A DNA stretch of 64,000 nucleotides from JAJDOD01 sp039024895 (GCA_039024895.1 JBCCPJ010000002.1:238879-302878); one strand, 5' to 3'; shown: positions 44,542 to 53,906, counted from the first letter of the stretch. Numbers and translations are program-made. Notes: generated by a model not told the origin, from the sequence alone.

Positions 44542-45558
44542 TTAGTTGGTCATTTTCGCGTCTTTGAGCGTTTCCTGAACCAGATCGTAAAGTTCCTGAC
44601 CCGGGATGCCTTGCGCTTCCATATCCGCGATCCATTGCGCGCGGATCGGGTCGGCAGCCATTTCGCGGAAAGCGGCCAATTCGGCTTCCGGGATTTCGAC
44701 CTTTGTAACGCCTTTTTCTGCAAGCGTTGTGTCCCAGGTCTCCAGAAGTTGGCCGTAGTTGGCGAGGTAGTGGTCGAGTGCCTCCGGGATCGAACTATCG
44801 AGCGCTTCGCGCTCTGCATCGGAGAGGCTGTCGTAGGCGTCGATATTCACCACAACCGGGCAATTCACCGTGCCGGGGTTAAGGTTCGCCGTCCACCAGT
44901 CGGCTTGGTTGATCGTGCCAAAGGACAGGTGGGCGTGCTGCGCGAAGGCAACCGTATCGACCACACCCGATTCCATGGCCTGGTATGCTTCGGATGCCGT
45001 CACCGATGTGGGGACAGCGCCAACGGTCTCAAACGCCTTGCCGAGGCCGCCGGTGGCGCGCACACGCATACCTTCGAACTCGGACAACGCGTCACGCGGC
45101 TCGCCGGTGCCGACGATGTTGTATTGCGGCATGGGCGAGGTCATCAGCAGTTTCGCATTCCACTGCGCCATTTCGTCGGTGGCCGCCGGGTGGCCGTAGA
45201 CCGCCATGGAGACAGCGACTTCCTCTTCCAGGTTCGACACGCCGAGGAACGGCAGTTCGAGCACTGTGATCACACGGTTCTTATCGGGGTGATAGCCTGC
45301 GCAAAACTGCGCCATTTCGAATGCGCCGATGGAAATACCGTCGAGGTTTTCGCGGTTCTTGGACAAGCCGCCATAGGAAATATTCATGGTAAACTCGCCG
45401 CCGGTCTTTTCCGCGACCAGTTCGGCCAGCTTTTCCACATGTTCGGTGAAGGCCCGGCGTTTGCCCCAGAGGGATACGTTCCATTCGGTCGCCATGGCTT
45501 CGCTGCCAAATGCGACGATAACGGCCGCGATCGCGGTCCGGCTCAGATATTTGTTCAT
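44542..45558 (-). CDS. dctP: TRAP transporter solute-binding protein (DctP type)
   Basis: The 338-residue protein has a signal peptide (MNKYLSRTAIAAVIVAFGSEAMA) and DctP-like blocks (MRVRATGGLGKAFETVGAVP, ESGVVDTVAFAQ). It binds a small carboxylic acid in the periplasm; the substrate-binding arginine in the RVRATGG region suggests a carboxylate. The exact compound is unknown. It is the first gene of the operon, downstream of two palindromes. Confidence 0.92.
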   Translation of the reverse strand: MNKYLSRTAIAAVIVAFGSEAMATEWNVSLWGKRRAFTEHVEKLAELVAEKTGGEFTMNISYGGLSKNRENLDGISIGAFEMAQFCAGYHPDKNRVITVLELPFLGVSNLEEEVAVSMAVYGHPAATDEMAQWNAKLLMTSPMPQYNIVGTGEPRDALSEFEGMRVRATGGLGKAFETVGAVPTSVTASEAYQAMESGVVDTVAFAQHAHLSFGTINQADWWTANLNPGTVNCPVVVNIDAYDSLSDAEREALDSSIPEALDHYLANYGQLLETWDTTLAEKGVTKVEIPEAELAAFREMAADPIRAQWIADMEAQGIPGQELYDLVQETLKDAKMTN

Positions 45559-45658
45559 GGTATAACCTCCCAGTTACATCCTTTAGATGATGGCGGGAGT
45601 ATCGCGAAAGTCTAGCACAAGCGCCATGTCAGAAATTGCCAGTAGTGGCGCGGAGGCT

Positions 45659-45674
45659 CTGCGGAAATCCGCAG
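45659..45674. promoter_or_regulatory. Inverted repeat upstream of dctP (CTGCGGA-AA-TCCGCAG)
   Basis: Seven-base arms with a two-base centre lie about 100 bases upstream of dctP. The position and symmetry fit an activator site for the DctD-like regulator next door. I know of similar TGCGGAAATCCGCA-like motifs for C4-dicarboxylate regulators but cannot confirm the match. Confidence 0.55.
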
Positions 45675-45718
45675 TTCATCGAAGTAGCAAAACTGATCGC
45701 GCAAGAAATCCGAGCCGT

Positions 45719-45742
45719 AAAAGTTTCGCATGCGAAACTTTT
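45719..45742. promoter_or_regulatory. 24-base perfect palindrome upstream of dctP
   Basis: The perfect palindrome has the core AGTTTCGCATGCGAAACT with A and T runs on its two sides. It lies about 160 bases upstream of dctP, on the far side of the shorter repeat, and 113 bases from the dctD stop. It could be a second activator site, or a terminator after the divergent reading (the T-run is present on both strands). Confidence 0.6.
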
Positions 45743-45854
45743 TCTTATTAACAGATAGTTAAACTACGTTTCTCAATCACTTACCGCCCGTTCTCCGCGG
45801 CCAAGATATGCGGCTTCCGAGTATCTGGCGAAGGACTACGCTCCGCACGCTGAC

Positions 45855-47195
45855 TTATAAAAGCGCGTCCTTGTCGAGCCCGAGCTTCACGATTTTCTCG
45901 TTCAGGGTCCGGCGGCCGATTCCAAGCGCCTCCGCGGTTGCGTCCATCCGCCCGCCATGGGCCTTGATCGCCTTGCCGATCAACTCGCGTTCGAACGCAG
46001 CGACCGCCCCGCGCAGGGTGTCGGGCACTTCGTCATGCTCCTCATCGGGATGGAGCGCCTCGCCCATGGACCCGCCGCCGCGTCGGGCCGCGAGCACACG
46101 GCGTTCGCAGGCATTGCGCAACTCCCGGACATTGCCCGGCCAATCATGGGCCAAAAGCGCGGCAAGATCGTCCGCGCTCAATTCCGGCGGGACGACTTCG
46201 TAAAGCCGCGCGCAGTTCGCAAGAAAATGCGCCGCCAGAAGGGGAATATCGTCGCGCCGTTGGCGAAGCGGCGGAAGGTCGAACTGCACGGTGTTGAGCC
46301 GGAACAGAAGGTCCTTTCGCAACCGGCCCTCCTGCACGGCAAGTTCCACATCTTCGTTAGTGGCCGAGACAATCCGGAGATCAATCGGGATCGGGTGATC
46401 TCCACCCACTGGCAGAACCTCCGTCTCTTCGATTACCCGCAAGAGCTTGGCCTGCACGGGCAGCGGACAGGTGCAAATCTCATCGAGAAACAGTGTCCCC
46501 CCGGCGACCATGCGTAGGCGACCGTCGCTTTCACCAGCCACGCCGAACATCTCCGTCTCGAACCGTTCCTCAGAAAGGGCAGCGCAATTCAACGCTAGAA
46601 ACGGCGCATCAGGGTTTGCACCCAAATCGTGAAGGGCGCGCGCGACGAGTTCCTTGCCGGTGCCGGTTTCGCCCAGAATGAGGGCGGGTGCTTGCGTTGC
46701 GGCGAAATCGAGGATGTCACGGCGGAGCGCGTTCACCGCCGGGGTCTGACCGAGCAGGATGCGATCGAGATCAGAGAGACGATAGAGCCGTTCCCGGAGC
46801 CGCGCGTTGTCTTCCGCCATGCGCGATTGGTCGGCGGCATGGGTCAGTATGGTGAGCAAGCGGCGCGGTTCGTAGGGTTTCTCGACGAAGCTGTAGGCGC
46901 CGTCCTGCATCGCTTTGACGGCCGTCGGGATGTCGCCATGGGCGGAAATCAGAACAAGGGGCGGCGCATGGTTGAGATCGAGACTTTCGAGCAGATCGAG
47001 ACCGGACATACCCGGCATACGAACGTCCGACAGGATGACGTCCGGTACGGTTTCCTTGAGCCGCGCGGCTACCTCTGTGGCGCGCGACACCGCCTGCACC
47101 TGCCAACCGGCCGCCGTGAGCAAGTCTTGCAAGGAACTTCGCATGGAGGCGTCGTCATCAACGATCAGGATCGAGTAAGGCCGTGTCGTGTTCAT
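45855..47195 (-). CDS. dctD: DctD-type response regulator without GAFTGA loop
   Basis: The 446-residue protein has an N-terminal receiver domain (phosphorylated Asp in LSDVRMPGMSG), a central AAA+ domain with Walker A GETGTGKE and GGTLFLDEI, and a C-terminal Fis-type helix-turn-helix. It has the usual NtrC-family order. The GAFTGA loop that contacts sigma-54 is missing: the stretch after the ELFG-like MFGVAGES runs directly to GGTLFLDE. The partner kinase DctB overlaps it by four bases. Probable controller of the dctP operon. Confidence 0.9.
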   Translation of the reverse strand: MNTTRPYSILIVDDDASMRSSLQDLLTAAGWQVQAVSRATEVAARLKETVPDVILSDVRMPGMSGLDLLESLDLNHAPPLVLISAHGDIPTAVKAMQDGAYSFVEKPYEPRRLLTILTHAADQSRMAEDNARLRERLYRLSDLDRILLGQTPAVNALRRDILDFAATQAPALILGETGTGKELVARALHDLGANPDAPFLALNCAALSEERFETEMFGVAGESDGRLRMVAGGTLFLDEICTCPLPVQAKLLRVIEETEVLPVGGDHPIPIDLRIVSATNEDVELAVQEGRLRKDLLFRLNTVQFDLPPLRQRRDDIPLLAAHFLANCARLYEVVPPELSADDLAALLAHDWPGNVRELRNACERRVLAARRGGGSMGEALHPDEEHDEVPDTLRGAVAAFERELIGKAIKAHGGRMDATAEALGIGRRTLNEKIVKLGLDKDALL

Positions 47196-48934
47196 TCGGC
47201 GGCTGCGGCCTCCAGAAGGGCAAGCGGCAAGCGGACAGTGAAGCGCGCGCCGCCGGTATCAATATTTTCGGCGGTCATGTCGCCCCCGTGATCGTGGACA
47301 ATACCCGCCGCGATGGCGAGACCGAGCCCCATCCCGCGCCCGCTTTCCCGTGTCGTGACAAAAGGTTCCTGGAGCTCTGCCAGGGTCGCGGCCCCCAGCC
47401 CATGCCCGTTATCGGTGACAGCGAACCAGGCGGCGTCGTTTTCGGTGCCAAAGCTGATTTCAAGCTTTGCCGGATCGCAGTCTTCGGCGGCGTCGAGGGC
47501 GTTCCGGAGCAAGTTGGTCATCACCTGTTCAAGCCGGAGCTTGCTGCCGCGCAAAATGAGGGGGGCCTCGGGTGGTGCTAAGACAATTTCCGCCTGCACT
47601 CTTTCCCGGTTGGGCTCGACAAGGGCGATGGCTGACGCCATGGCGGCCTCCAGGTTTACATCCTCAAAGATCTCCGTCTCGGATCGGGCAAAGAACTTCA
47701 GTTGCCGCGTGGTGTCCTCCATGCGCTGCACCAGCCCGCTGATTTTGGCTGTCAAACCCTGTGGTTCTGGCGTCGTTAGTTCGGCTGCCGTCAGGTGGTT
47801 TTTCATTGCGGCAATTGGCTGACCCAACTCATGGGTGACGGAGGCCGCCAATTGTCCAAGCGCTGCGAGGCGGCTGGCGCGTTCCAATTCGTTCTGGGTG
47901 CGTTTCAAACGGCGCTCGGCGGTGCGGCGATCATCAATCTCGCGTGCGAGACGCTCATTTGCGGCTCTTAGCTCTGCCTCTTCGCGCTCGGATCGGGCAA
48001 GGGCCGCCGCCACCCGACGGTTGCGGCGGACCTGCGCCGCGATCAGGGCGAGCCCCGCCCCGGCGAGGACAAACGCCGCGGCGAGCCAGCTTCGGGTGCG
48101 TGCCTGCTGGTCATTGGCAAAGTAGTGCAGCACCCAGCCATGCGGCAGATCGGATGCGGTCAGGTGGATGCGCGCCGCACCGGAGATATGCGCCTCGCCC
48201 TCGGTTTCGATGCGCCAGTCGAGGGGGTCGAGCGATTGGCCGGTGAATTGCCGGGCGGCCTCAATCCGGGCGCGCTGGTCATCGCTCAACGGGGACAGCG
48301 TGCGATATTGCCAAGCCGGATCAGAGGCCAGAAGGACGACACCGTCAGCATTGGCGAGAAGCACCTGCTCGCCGGAGCCGCGCCAGCTTTCCTCCAGCTT
48401 TGAGAGGTCAATTTTGAGAGCGATGACGCCGTTCACCGCGTCACCAGAGCCAAGGACCGCGTCGGAAATAAAGTAGCCGGGCAAGCCGGTGGTGGCCCCG
48501 ATGGCATAGAAACGCCCCTGCGCCCCGCCCAGAGCTTCCGTGAAATAGGGTCGAAACGCATAGTTTTGACCGAGGAAGCTTGCGGGTGTGGCGTGGTTAG
48601 AGGCGGCGATCGTCAAGCCTTCAGTATCCATCAGGTAGATCGCGTCGATCCCCGCTTGCTCTGCAAACTCTGCGAGCCGCTCGTTCAGGCGGCCAGTGCC
48701 CGCGCCCTCGGTAGCGTCCACGACAAAGGGATCGAGCGACAGGACATAGGTCAGGTGCTGAAAGCGCTCAAGCTCGGCTGTGACGGTTGATTGGTAGAGT
48801 GACAGGCGTCCCGCAGCGGCGTCGCGTTCTTCGTTCTCAAAATAGCGATAGGCCGCCTGGTACGCTGCGAAGGCCAAAAGGCCTGTGCATAGGACGAAGA
48901 GGATCGTGAAACGTAACCGCATAAGGCGCAGCAC
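47192..48934 (-). CDS. dctB: DctB-type sensor histidine kinase
   Basis: The 580-residue protein has an N-terminal membrane segment, a periplasmic sensor domain (about 40-280), a second membrane segment, a coiled coil, and a kinase core. The H box is ASVTHELGQPIAAMKNHLTAAE, the N box NLLRNALDAAED, with G boxes VTDNGHGLG and GRGMGLGLAIAAG. It belongs to the C4-dicarboxylate sensor type. Its start codon opens the dctBD unit; the dctP operon is on the same strand downstream. Confidence 0.92.
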   Translation of the reverse strand: MLRLMRLRFTILFVLCTGLLAFAAYQAAYRYFENEERDAAAGRLSLYQSTVTAELERFQHLTYVLSLDPFVVDATEGAGTGRLNERLAEFAEQAGIDAIYLMDTEGLTIAASNHATPASFLGQNYAFRPYFTEALGGAQGRFYAIGATTGLPGYFISDAVLGSGDAVNGVIALKIDLSKLEESWRGSGEQVLLANADGVVLLASDPAWQYRTLSPLSDDQRARIEAARQFTGQSLDPLDWRIETEGEAHISGAARIHLTASDLPHGWVLHYFANDQQARTRSWLAAAFVLAGAGLALIAAQVRRNRRVAAALARSEREEAELRAANERLAREIDDRRTAERRLKRTQNELERASRLAALGQLAASVTHELGQPIAAMKNHLTAAELTTPEPQGLTAKISGLVQRMEDTTRQLKFFARSETEIFEDVNLEAAMASAIALVEPNRERVQAEIVLAPPEAPLILRGSKLRLEQVMTNLLRNALDAAEDCDPAKLEISFGTENDAAWFAVTDNGHGLGAATLAELQEPFVTTRESGRGMGLGLAIAAGIVHDHGGDMTAENIDTGGARFTVRLPLALLEAAAAE

Positions 48935-49093
48935 TATCTACGGAACGTCCGGATTGTCGAGGGGTTGTCGTAGGCGACCGAACAGTGGCGTCTTCGGCAA
49001 TGGGCACTTTGCGGAAGAATATCGAAGCAGGTTTAATTGCTATAATTCAAAGGCTTGCGTCTCGATTCTCCTTCGAACTCTGGGCCGAATGCA

Positions 49094-49282
49094 TCAAAAT
49101 CCGCGCACGAGCCAAACCAGAAAAACACCGAGCGACACGGCGCCGAGACCAATCAGGCGGCGGGTTTCGAGGGGAATGTCGTCCAGCATTTTAATAAGCT
49201 CTTCCAACCGGTTCGGCAAAAGTGCCAAAACAAGCCCTTCGAAGACCAGAACCAATCCTATGCCAAGCAGGATAAACTCCAT
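49094..49282 (-). CDS. DUF2065 family small membrane protein
   Basis: The 62-residue protein begins MEFILLGIGLVLVFEGLVLAL and ends LVWLVRGF, two membrane segments, matching DUF2065. The gene commonly follows hflKC. Function unknown. A strong hairpin separates it from hflC. Confidence 0.85.
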   Translation of the reverse strand: MEFILLGIGLVLVFEGLVLALLPNRLEELIKMLDDIPLETRRLIGLGAVSLGVFLVWLVRGF

Positions 49283-49321
49283 CGCCGTGCCAAGCCTGTT
49301 GTCTCAAGGTTGTCCGAATAT

Positions 49322-49347
49322 GCTCAGGACGGAGGGCCGTCCTGAGC
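49322..49347. terminator. Perfect 11-base-pair stem-loop between hflC and DUF2065 gene
   Basis: GCTCAGGACGG pairs with CCGTCCTGAGC around AGGG, about 40 bases after the hflC stop. It lacks a T-run. It may lower expression of the downstream gene or stabilise the hflKC transcript. Confidence 0.55.
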
Positions 49348-49384
49348 TAATCAGGCAGCGGTTACAATGCCTTTTTGGCACCGC

Positions 49385-50287
49385 TCAGTTTCCGGAAATA
49401 CCCGACATCCCGGCACCATCGAGGAATTCAAAGAACTCGCTGTCCGGTGTGATGACCAGTGTCGAATTGCTGCCACGTAGCGAGCGTTCATAGGCCGCAA
49501 GTGACCGGTAGAAGCGGAAGAAGTCTTCGTCCGCGCCGTAGGCTTCTGCGAAGATACGGTTGCGTTCGGCATCCGCTTCACCGCGTACGATTTCAGCTTC
49601 GCGGTTGGCGTCGGAGACAAGCTCCACCACCGTCCGGTCGGCTTGCGCGCGTACCCGTTGCGCTGCTTCTTCGCCGCGCGCACGCTCGTCCGTTGCCTCC
49701 CGTTCCCGTTCCGCGCGCATCCGGTCGAAGGTCGCTGCAAGGTTCTGTTCCGGGAGGTTGGTTTGCTTCAAACGCACGTCGACCACGTCGAGCCCCAGCG
49801 ATGACGCTTCCCGATCGGCGGCCGCACGAATACGGTTCATTAGGGCGGAACGTTCAGCCGATAGGATGGTGTTAGATGTAACACCTTCCGAACCGAGCAC
49901 GCCCCGGATTTGCGCTGTCAGGATGGAGGCCAGACGGTCCTCCGCGAGACGCACACCACCCGGGCCAACCGCCTGACGGAATTGGACGATTTGCTCTTCG
50001 GTGTCCCCGATGCGATAGCGCGCAAAGGCGTCTACCACGAGGCGGCGATCATCCGAAGGTGTGATTTCAATAGCAGGCGTGTCGAGCGACAAGATCCGCC
50101 CGTCATAGCGCACCACCTCCTGAATGAACGGAATTTTGAAGCCGAGGCCCGGTTCTGTCTTGACCTGCTTGATCTGGCCGAACTGGAGCACAAGCACCTT
50201 TTCACGTTCGTCGGTGATGAAGATCGAGGACAACGCGCCAAGGATGGCGACAACGACGACGATCAAACCAATGGTTCCACGTCCCAT
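49385..50287 (-). CDS. hflC: HflC, regulator of FtsH protease
   Basis: The 300-residue stomatin/prohibitin-type protein has one N-terminal membrane segment, then the SPFH domain with EKVLVLQFGQIKQVKTEPGLG and SLDTPAIEITPSDDRRLVVD, and a coiled coil rich in Arg/Glu/Ala. With HflK it forms a large ring around FtsH in the inner membrane. Gap to hflK is one base. Confidence 0.95.
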   Translation of the reverse strand: MGRGTIGLIVVVVAILGALSSIFITDEREKVLVLQFGQIKQVKTEPGLGFKIPFIQEVVRYDGRILSLDTPAIEITPSDDRRLVVDAFARYRIGDTEEQIVQFRQAVGPGGVRLAEDRLASILTAQIRGVLGSEGVTSNTILSAERSALMNRIRAAADREASSLGLDVVDVRLKQTNLPEQNLAATFDRMRAEREREATDERARGEEAAQRVRAQADRTVVELVSDANREAEIVRGEADAERNRIFAEAYGADEDFFRFYRSLAAYERSLRGSNSTLVITPDSEFFEFLDGAGMSGISGN

Positions 50288-50288
50288 A

Positions 50289-51434
50289 TCAATTACCTCC
50301 TGTTGCTGGCGCGGAGCGGCGGAGTTCGTTCAGCGGCAGATAGGGCACAACCCCCTGACCACCGCCGGCGCCACCGGTGCTCTCGTCGAGAATGATCTTG
50401 TCCACGTCGCCGAGCACCTTTTCGAGCGTCTCGATATAGAGACGACGGCGGGTCACTTCCGGCGCGGCTTGGTATTCGGTCAAAACGGCGGAGAAACGGC
50501 TGGCCTCACCTTGCGCTTCGTTGACGACGCGGGCGCGGTAGGATTCCGACTGTTCAAGAATTTGCGCCGCTTCACCACGCGCGCCCGCGAGCACACGGTT
50601 GGCATAGGCGTCCGCTTGACGCTCGAGCTGGTCGCGCTGCTGTTCGGCGGCCTGCACGTCGCGGAAGGCATCAATCACTTCGCGCGGCGGGTCAGCCTTG
50701 TTGAGGTTCACACGGACAATGTTGATGCCCGACTGATAGCTGTCGAGCGTCGCCTGGATCAGCTCTTCTGCGCGTTGCTCTGTCGCGGTCCGGCCAAGGT
50801 TCAGGAGTGGCGCAAGCTCGGAGCCTGCCACGATTTCACGCATGGCCGATTCCGAAACCGCACGGACCGTTTCCGGCCCATCCCGCAGGTTAAACAGGAA
50901 ATCCGCAGCATTTGAAATATTCCACACCACCTGGAAGTCGATATCGACAATGTTCTCATCGGTGGTCAGCATCAGGCCATCGCCACCTGAAGAGCCCGAA
51001 CGACCGAGACCGATGTCTTCGGATTGTTCCCGTGTAACCGGGATCACTTCGTACGTCACCACGGGCCAAGGGGCGAAGTTAAGGCCGGGATTGCCGATGG
51101 ACGAGAACTCCCCCAGGAACAGTTCAACAGACTGTTCTTCCGGTCGCACCGTATAAAACGAGTTGAAGGCCCAGAGCGCCAGGGCAATGAGCGCGCCGAT
51201 GCCAAGGGTGCCTTTGGTAATTCTCGGGCCGTCATCACCTCCGCCAGCGCCGTTTGGCCCTCGCGAACCGCGCCCGCCCATGAGCACCTTCAGCTGCTCC
51301 TGGCCTTTCTTCATAATCTCGTCAATTTCGGGGATTTGCGGTCCGTCCTGCCCGGGTCTTCCCGGGCGCCGATCGTCTCCGCCGCCGCGATTTCCACCGC
51401 CGCCGCCCCAGGGGCCGCCACCGTTATTGGCCAT
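50289..51434 (-). CDS. hflK: HflK, regulator of FtsH protease
   Basis: The 381-residue protein has a glycine-rich N-terminal part (GGGGGNRGGGDDRRPGRPG), one membrane segment, then the SPFH domain with FYTVRPEEQSVELFLGEFS and the QVVWNISNAADFLFN block, and a coiled coil. Partner of HflC. Starts 67 bases after gor, same strand. Confidence 0.95.
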   Translation of the reverse strand: MANNGGGPWGGGGGNRGGGDDRRPGRPGQDGPQIPEIDEIMKKGQEQLKVLMGGRGSRGPNGAGGGDDGPRITKGTLGIGALIALALWAFNSFYTVRPEEQSVELFLGEFSSIGNPGLNFAPWPVVTYEVIPVTREQSEDIGLGRSGSSGGDGLMLTTDENIVDIDFQVVWNISNAADFLFNLRDGPETVRAVSESAMREIVAGSELAPLLNLGRTATEQRAEELIQATLDSYQSGINIVRVNLNKADPPREVIDAFRDVQAAEQQRDQLERQADAYANRVLAGARGEAAQILEQSESYRARVVNEAQGEASRFSAVLTEYQAAPEVTRRRLYIETLEKVLGDVDKIILDESTGGAGGGQGVVPYLPLNELRRSAPATGGN

Positions 51435-51501
51435 GGCTGTTTGCGTCCTTGTCCATAATTTCGTGTCTTGCCGTGCTAACTGTAGCTTCCGGCGCCTCTT
51501 T

Positions 51502-52926
51502 TCAAGCGGTTCTCACCGGTTCACGCATCGTAACAAGTTCTTCTGACATCGTGGGGTGCACCGCAACGGTGCGATCAAAGTCCTCTTTCGTCAGGCCCGC
51601 TTTCACGGCAATCCCGACCATCTGAATAAGCTCTCCCGCCGCATCTGCGACGATATGGCATCCTAATACTCTCCGCGACGCCTTGGATACGATGAGTTTA
51701 AAGAGCACGCGGTGCGGGTTGCCAACAAAAGCGGTGCGCATGGGACGGAAGGAAGTGCAATAGACTTCGATTTCTTCCTGTTCGCGCGCCTGCTCCTCAG
51801 ACATGCCGACGGTGCCAAGTTCCGGTTGCGTAAACACGGCTGAGGGCACGTTCACGTGATCAACAGCGGTTGGGTTATTCTTGAACACGGTTTCCGTGAA
51901 GGCCATACCCTCCCGAATGGCAACTGGCGTGAGTTGAATACGGTCGGTTACGTCCCCAATGGCGTAGACCGAGGGCACCGCTGTTTGGCTGTACTCATCG
52001 ACTTCGATGGCACCACGCCGATTGATCTTCACCCCAAGTTCTTCCAGCCCAAGATTGCGACTGTTGGGGGCGCGACCGGTGGCGAAGAAGAGGCGGTCAA
52101 ACCGCTCCTCCATGCCGTTTGTTGCTTTTACCATAACCGGTCCGGGTTCCGTGGCGATATCCTCGTGCCGCTCGGCGGCGGGTGCCCCCATGGTTGCCAT
52201 ACCGCCCGGTGCATCGGCGGGCCACATATCCACGATATTGGTGCCCACCTTCAAATCGATGCCCTGTTCGCGCATCATTTCCGCAATGAGACCACGGGCT
52301 TCTTCATCGAAACCGCGGAGGATTTGCGCGCCGCGGTAAAACTGCGTGACCTCGACACCGAGGCCGTTGAGAATGCAGGCAAACTCGCAGGCGATATAGC
52401 CACCCCCAACAATCAGAACGCGGGCGGGCAGCTCGTCCAGGTTGAAAATGTCATCCGACACCATACCAAGTGCGGCGTTTGGCATATCGGGTCGCACGGG
52501 ATGACCGCCCGTGGCAACGAGGATATGCCCCGCGCTGATGACGTCACCGGTGTCGAGTGTCACCTCATTGGGGCCAGTGATCTTTGCACGGGTATCATGC
52601 ATCGCCACCCCGGATCGGTCGAGGAGACCACGGTAAATGCCTTCGAGGCGGTCGAGTTCGCCGTGAAGGCGGGTGCGAAATGCGGTCCAGTCAAAACTGC
52701 CCGCATCGGCGGACCAGCCATAATCTTTGGCCAATCCCGCAAGCTTTTGAAATTCAGACGCAAAAACCATGAGCTTTTTAGGAACGCAGCCGCGAATGAC
52801 GCAGGTGCCGCCCATGCGGCTTTCCTCGGCAAGGGCAACGCGGGCACCGGTCTCAGCGGCGGTGCGCGCGGCACGGACGCCGCCGGAGCCGCCACCGATT
52901 ACGAAGAGATCAACGTCGAAGGTCAT
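51502..52926 (-). CDS. gor: Glutathione-disulfide reductase
   Basis: The 474-residue flavoenzyme has FAD-binding DLFVIGGGSGGVRAARTAA, the redox pair C42-C47 in GGTCVIRGCVPKK, a second nucleotide-binding block RVLIVGGGYIACEFACIL, and the C-terminal VAVHPTMSEE with the active histidine. It keeps glutathione reduced with NADPH. CVIRGC instead of CVNVGC is the plant/alphaproteobacterial version. The ATG overlaps the rpiA stop by one base (TGATG), so translation is coupled. Confidence 0.94.
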   Translation of the reverse strand: MTFDVDLFVIGGGSGGVRAARTAAETGARVALAEESRMGGTCVIRGCVPKKLMVFASEFQKLAGLAKDYGWSADAGSFDWTAFRTRLHGELDRLEGIYRGLLDRSGVAMHDTRAKITGPNEVTLDTGDVISAGHILVATGGHPVRPDMPNAALGMVSDDIFNLDELPARVLIVGGGYIACEFACILNGLGVEVTQFYRGAQILRGFDEEARGLIAEMMREQGIDLKVGTNIVDMWPADAPGGMATMGAPAAERHEDIATEPGPVMVKATNGMEERFDRLFFATGRAPNSRNLGLEELGVKINRRGAIEVDEYSQTAVPSVYAIGDVTDRIQLTPVAIREGMAFTETVFKNNPTAVDHVNVPSAVFTQPELGTVGMSEEQAREQEEIEVYCTSFRPMRTAFVGNPHRVLFKLIVSKASRRVLGCHIVADAAGELIQMVGIAVKAGLTKEDFDRTVAVHPTMSEELVTMREPVRTA

Positions 52927-53699
52927 CAACGGGCGATATCCGCAAAGATGTTCTTCTCAGGCAGCAGATCGACCTGCTCCTTGGAGATGTCGCGCGTCTC
53001 CACCCGACCGTCGGCGTAGCCGGTGATGCAGACGTCGCAGATATCAACGAAGAGCCCGTTTTCGACCACGCCGGGCACTTGATTCAGCACGAGGGACAGC
53101 TGGCGCGCATTGCCGATCCGCCCGAGATGGAGGTCGAGGATGTGGTTGCCTTCGTCCGTCACAAAAAGCGCGCCGTCGTGCTCGCGTGGCACCACTTTGG
53201 TGCCGGTGACGTCGAGACCTTCCAGCATCTCTTCCAACAGCATTTGCGTTGTGGACATGCCAAACCCGATCACTTCGACCGGCAGCGGGAAGGCGCCAAG
53301 CGTGTCGACGAACTTGGTTTCGTCTACAATTACTAGCATTTGGTCAGATGCGGTTGCGACGATCTTTTCCTGCAACAGCGCGCCGCCGCCACCTTTGATC
53401 AGCGCCAGATCCGCGTCGTACTCATCAGCCCCATCGATGGTCAGGTCAAGCCACTTCGCCTCCTCCAGCGTGGTGAGCTGGATGCCCTCCTCCCGCGCTT
53501 GGTCAGCGGTGCGGGTGGAGGTGGGAACGCCAATGATATCAAGCCCTTCGTCGCGGATGCGTTGCCCGAGATGTTTGACGAACCAAACGGCGGTGGAGCC
53601 GGTGCCGAGGCCCAGTTTCATGCCGGGTTTCACATAGTCGATGGCGGCCAGCGCGGCGGCGGATTTGGCAGCATCGGCGGAGGACAGGGTGTCGGACAT
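52926..53699 (-). CDS. rpiA: Ribose-5-phosphate isomerase A
   Basis: The 257-residue protein has GLGTGSTAVWFVKHLG, TIDGADEYDADLALIKGGGGAL and EVIGFG, the RpiA hallmarks. It interconverts ribose 5-phosphate and ribulose 5-phosphate. First gene of the rpiA-gor-hflK-hflC group. A phased repeat lies upstream. Confidence 0.95.
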   Translation of the reverse strand: MSDTLSSADAAKSAAALAAIDYVKPGMKLGLGTGSTAVWFVKHLGQRIRDEGLDIIGVPTSTRTADQAREEGIQLTTLEEAKWLDLTIDGADEYDADLALIKGGGGALLQEKIVATASDQMLVIVDETKFVDTLGAFPLPVEVIGFGMSTTQMLLEEMLEGLDVTGTKVVPREHDGALFVTDEGNHILDLHLGRIGNARQLSLVLNQVPGVVENGLFVDICDVCITGYADGRVETRDISKEQVDLLPEKNIFADIAR

Positions 53700-53841
53700 G
53701 GGCGCGGGCTCCAGAATAGGACGCCTGCCTTATAGGTGCCTTTGCGGGGGAGTGCGAGGGGGCAGCACGCCTTTTCCGCCGGAGCGCGCGTAACCTTTGC
53801 GCAATTTCGGTTAACGCCCCTATTTTGCGGGGGTTCGGGCG

Positions 53842-53906
53842 GTCGGTATCGCGTCCGTATTGCGTCGGTATCACGTCGGTGCGCTTGTCGGTGGTCGTGC
53901 GTCGGT
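53842..53906. repeat. Phased GTCGGT repeats upstream of rpiA
   Basis: Copies of GTC(G/C)GT start at 53842, 53853, 53864 and 53875 with exact 11-base spacing, then at 53887 and 53901. One helical turn per unit would place all copies on one face of the DNA. They lie between rpiA (start 53699) and the small frame at 53979. Confidence 0.6.

Noticed and set aside
44611..45615. Plus-strand frame of 334 codons
   Set aside because: Antisense to dctP, a shadow of its codon bias.
45559..45660. Possible sigma-54 promoter upstream of dctP
   Set aside because: A CTGGCA element fits the -24 part, but the -12 part has CTGACA in place of TTGC, and the GG-N10-GC spacing fails.
51856..53019. Plus-strand frame of 387 codons
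   Set aside because: Antisense to gor and rpiA, whose family motifs are complete.
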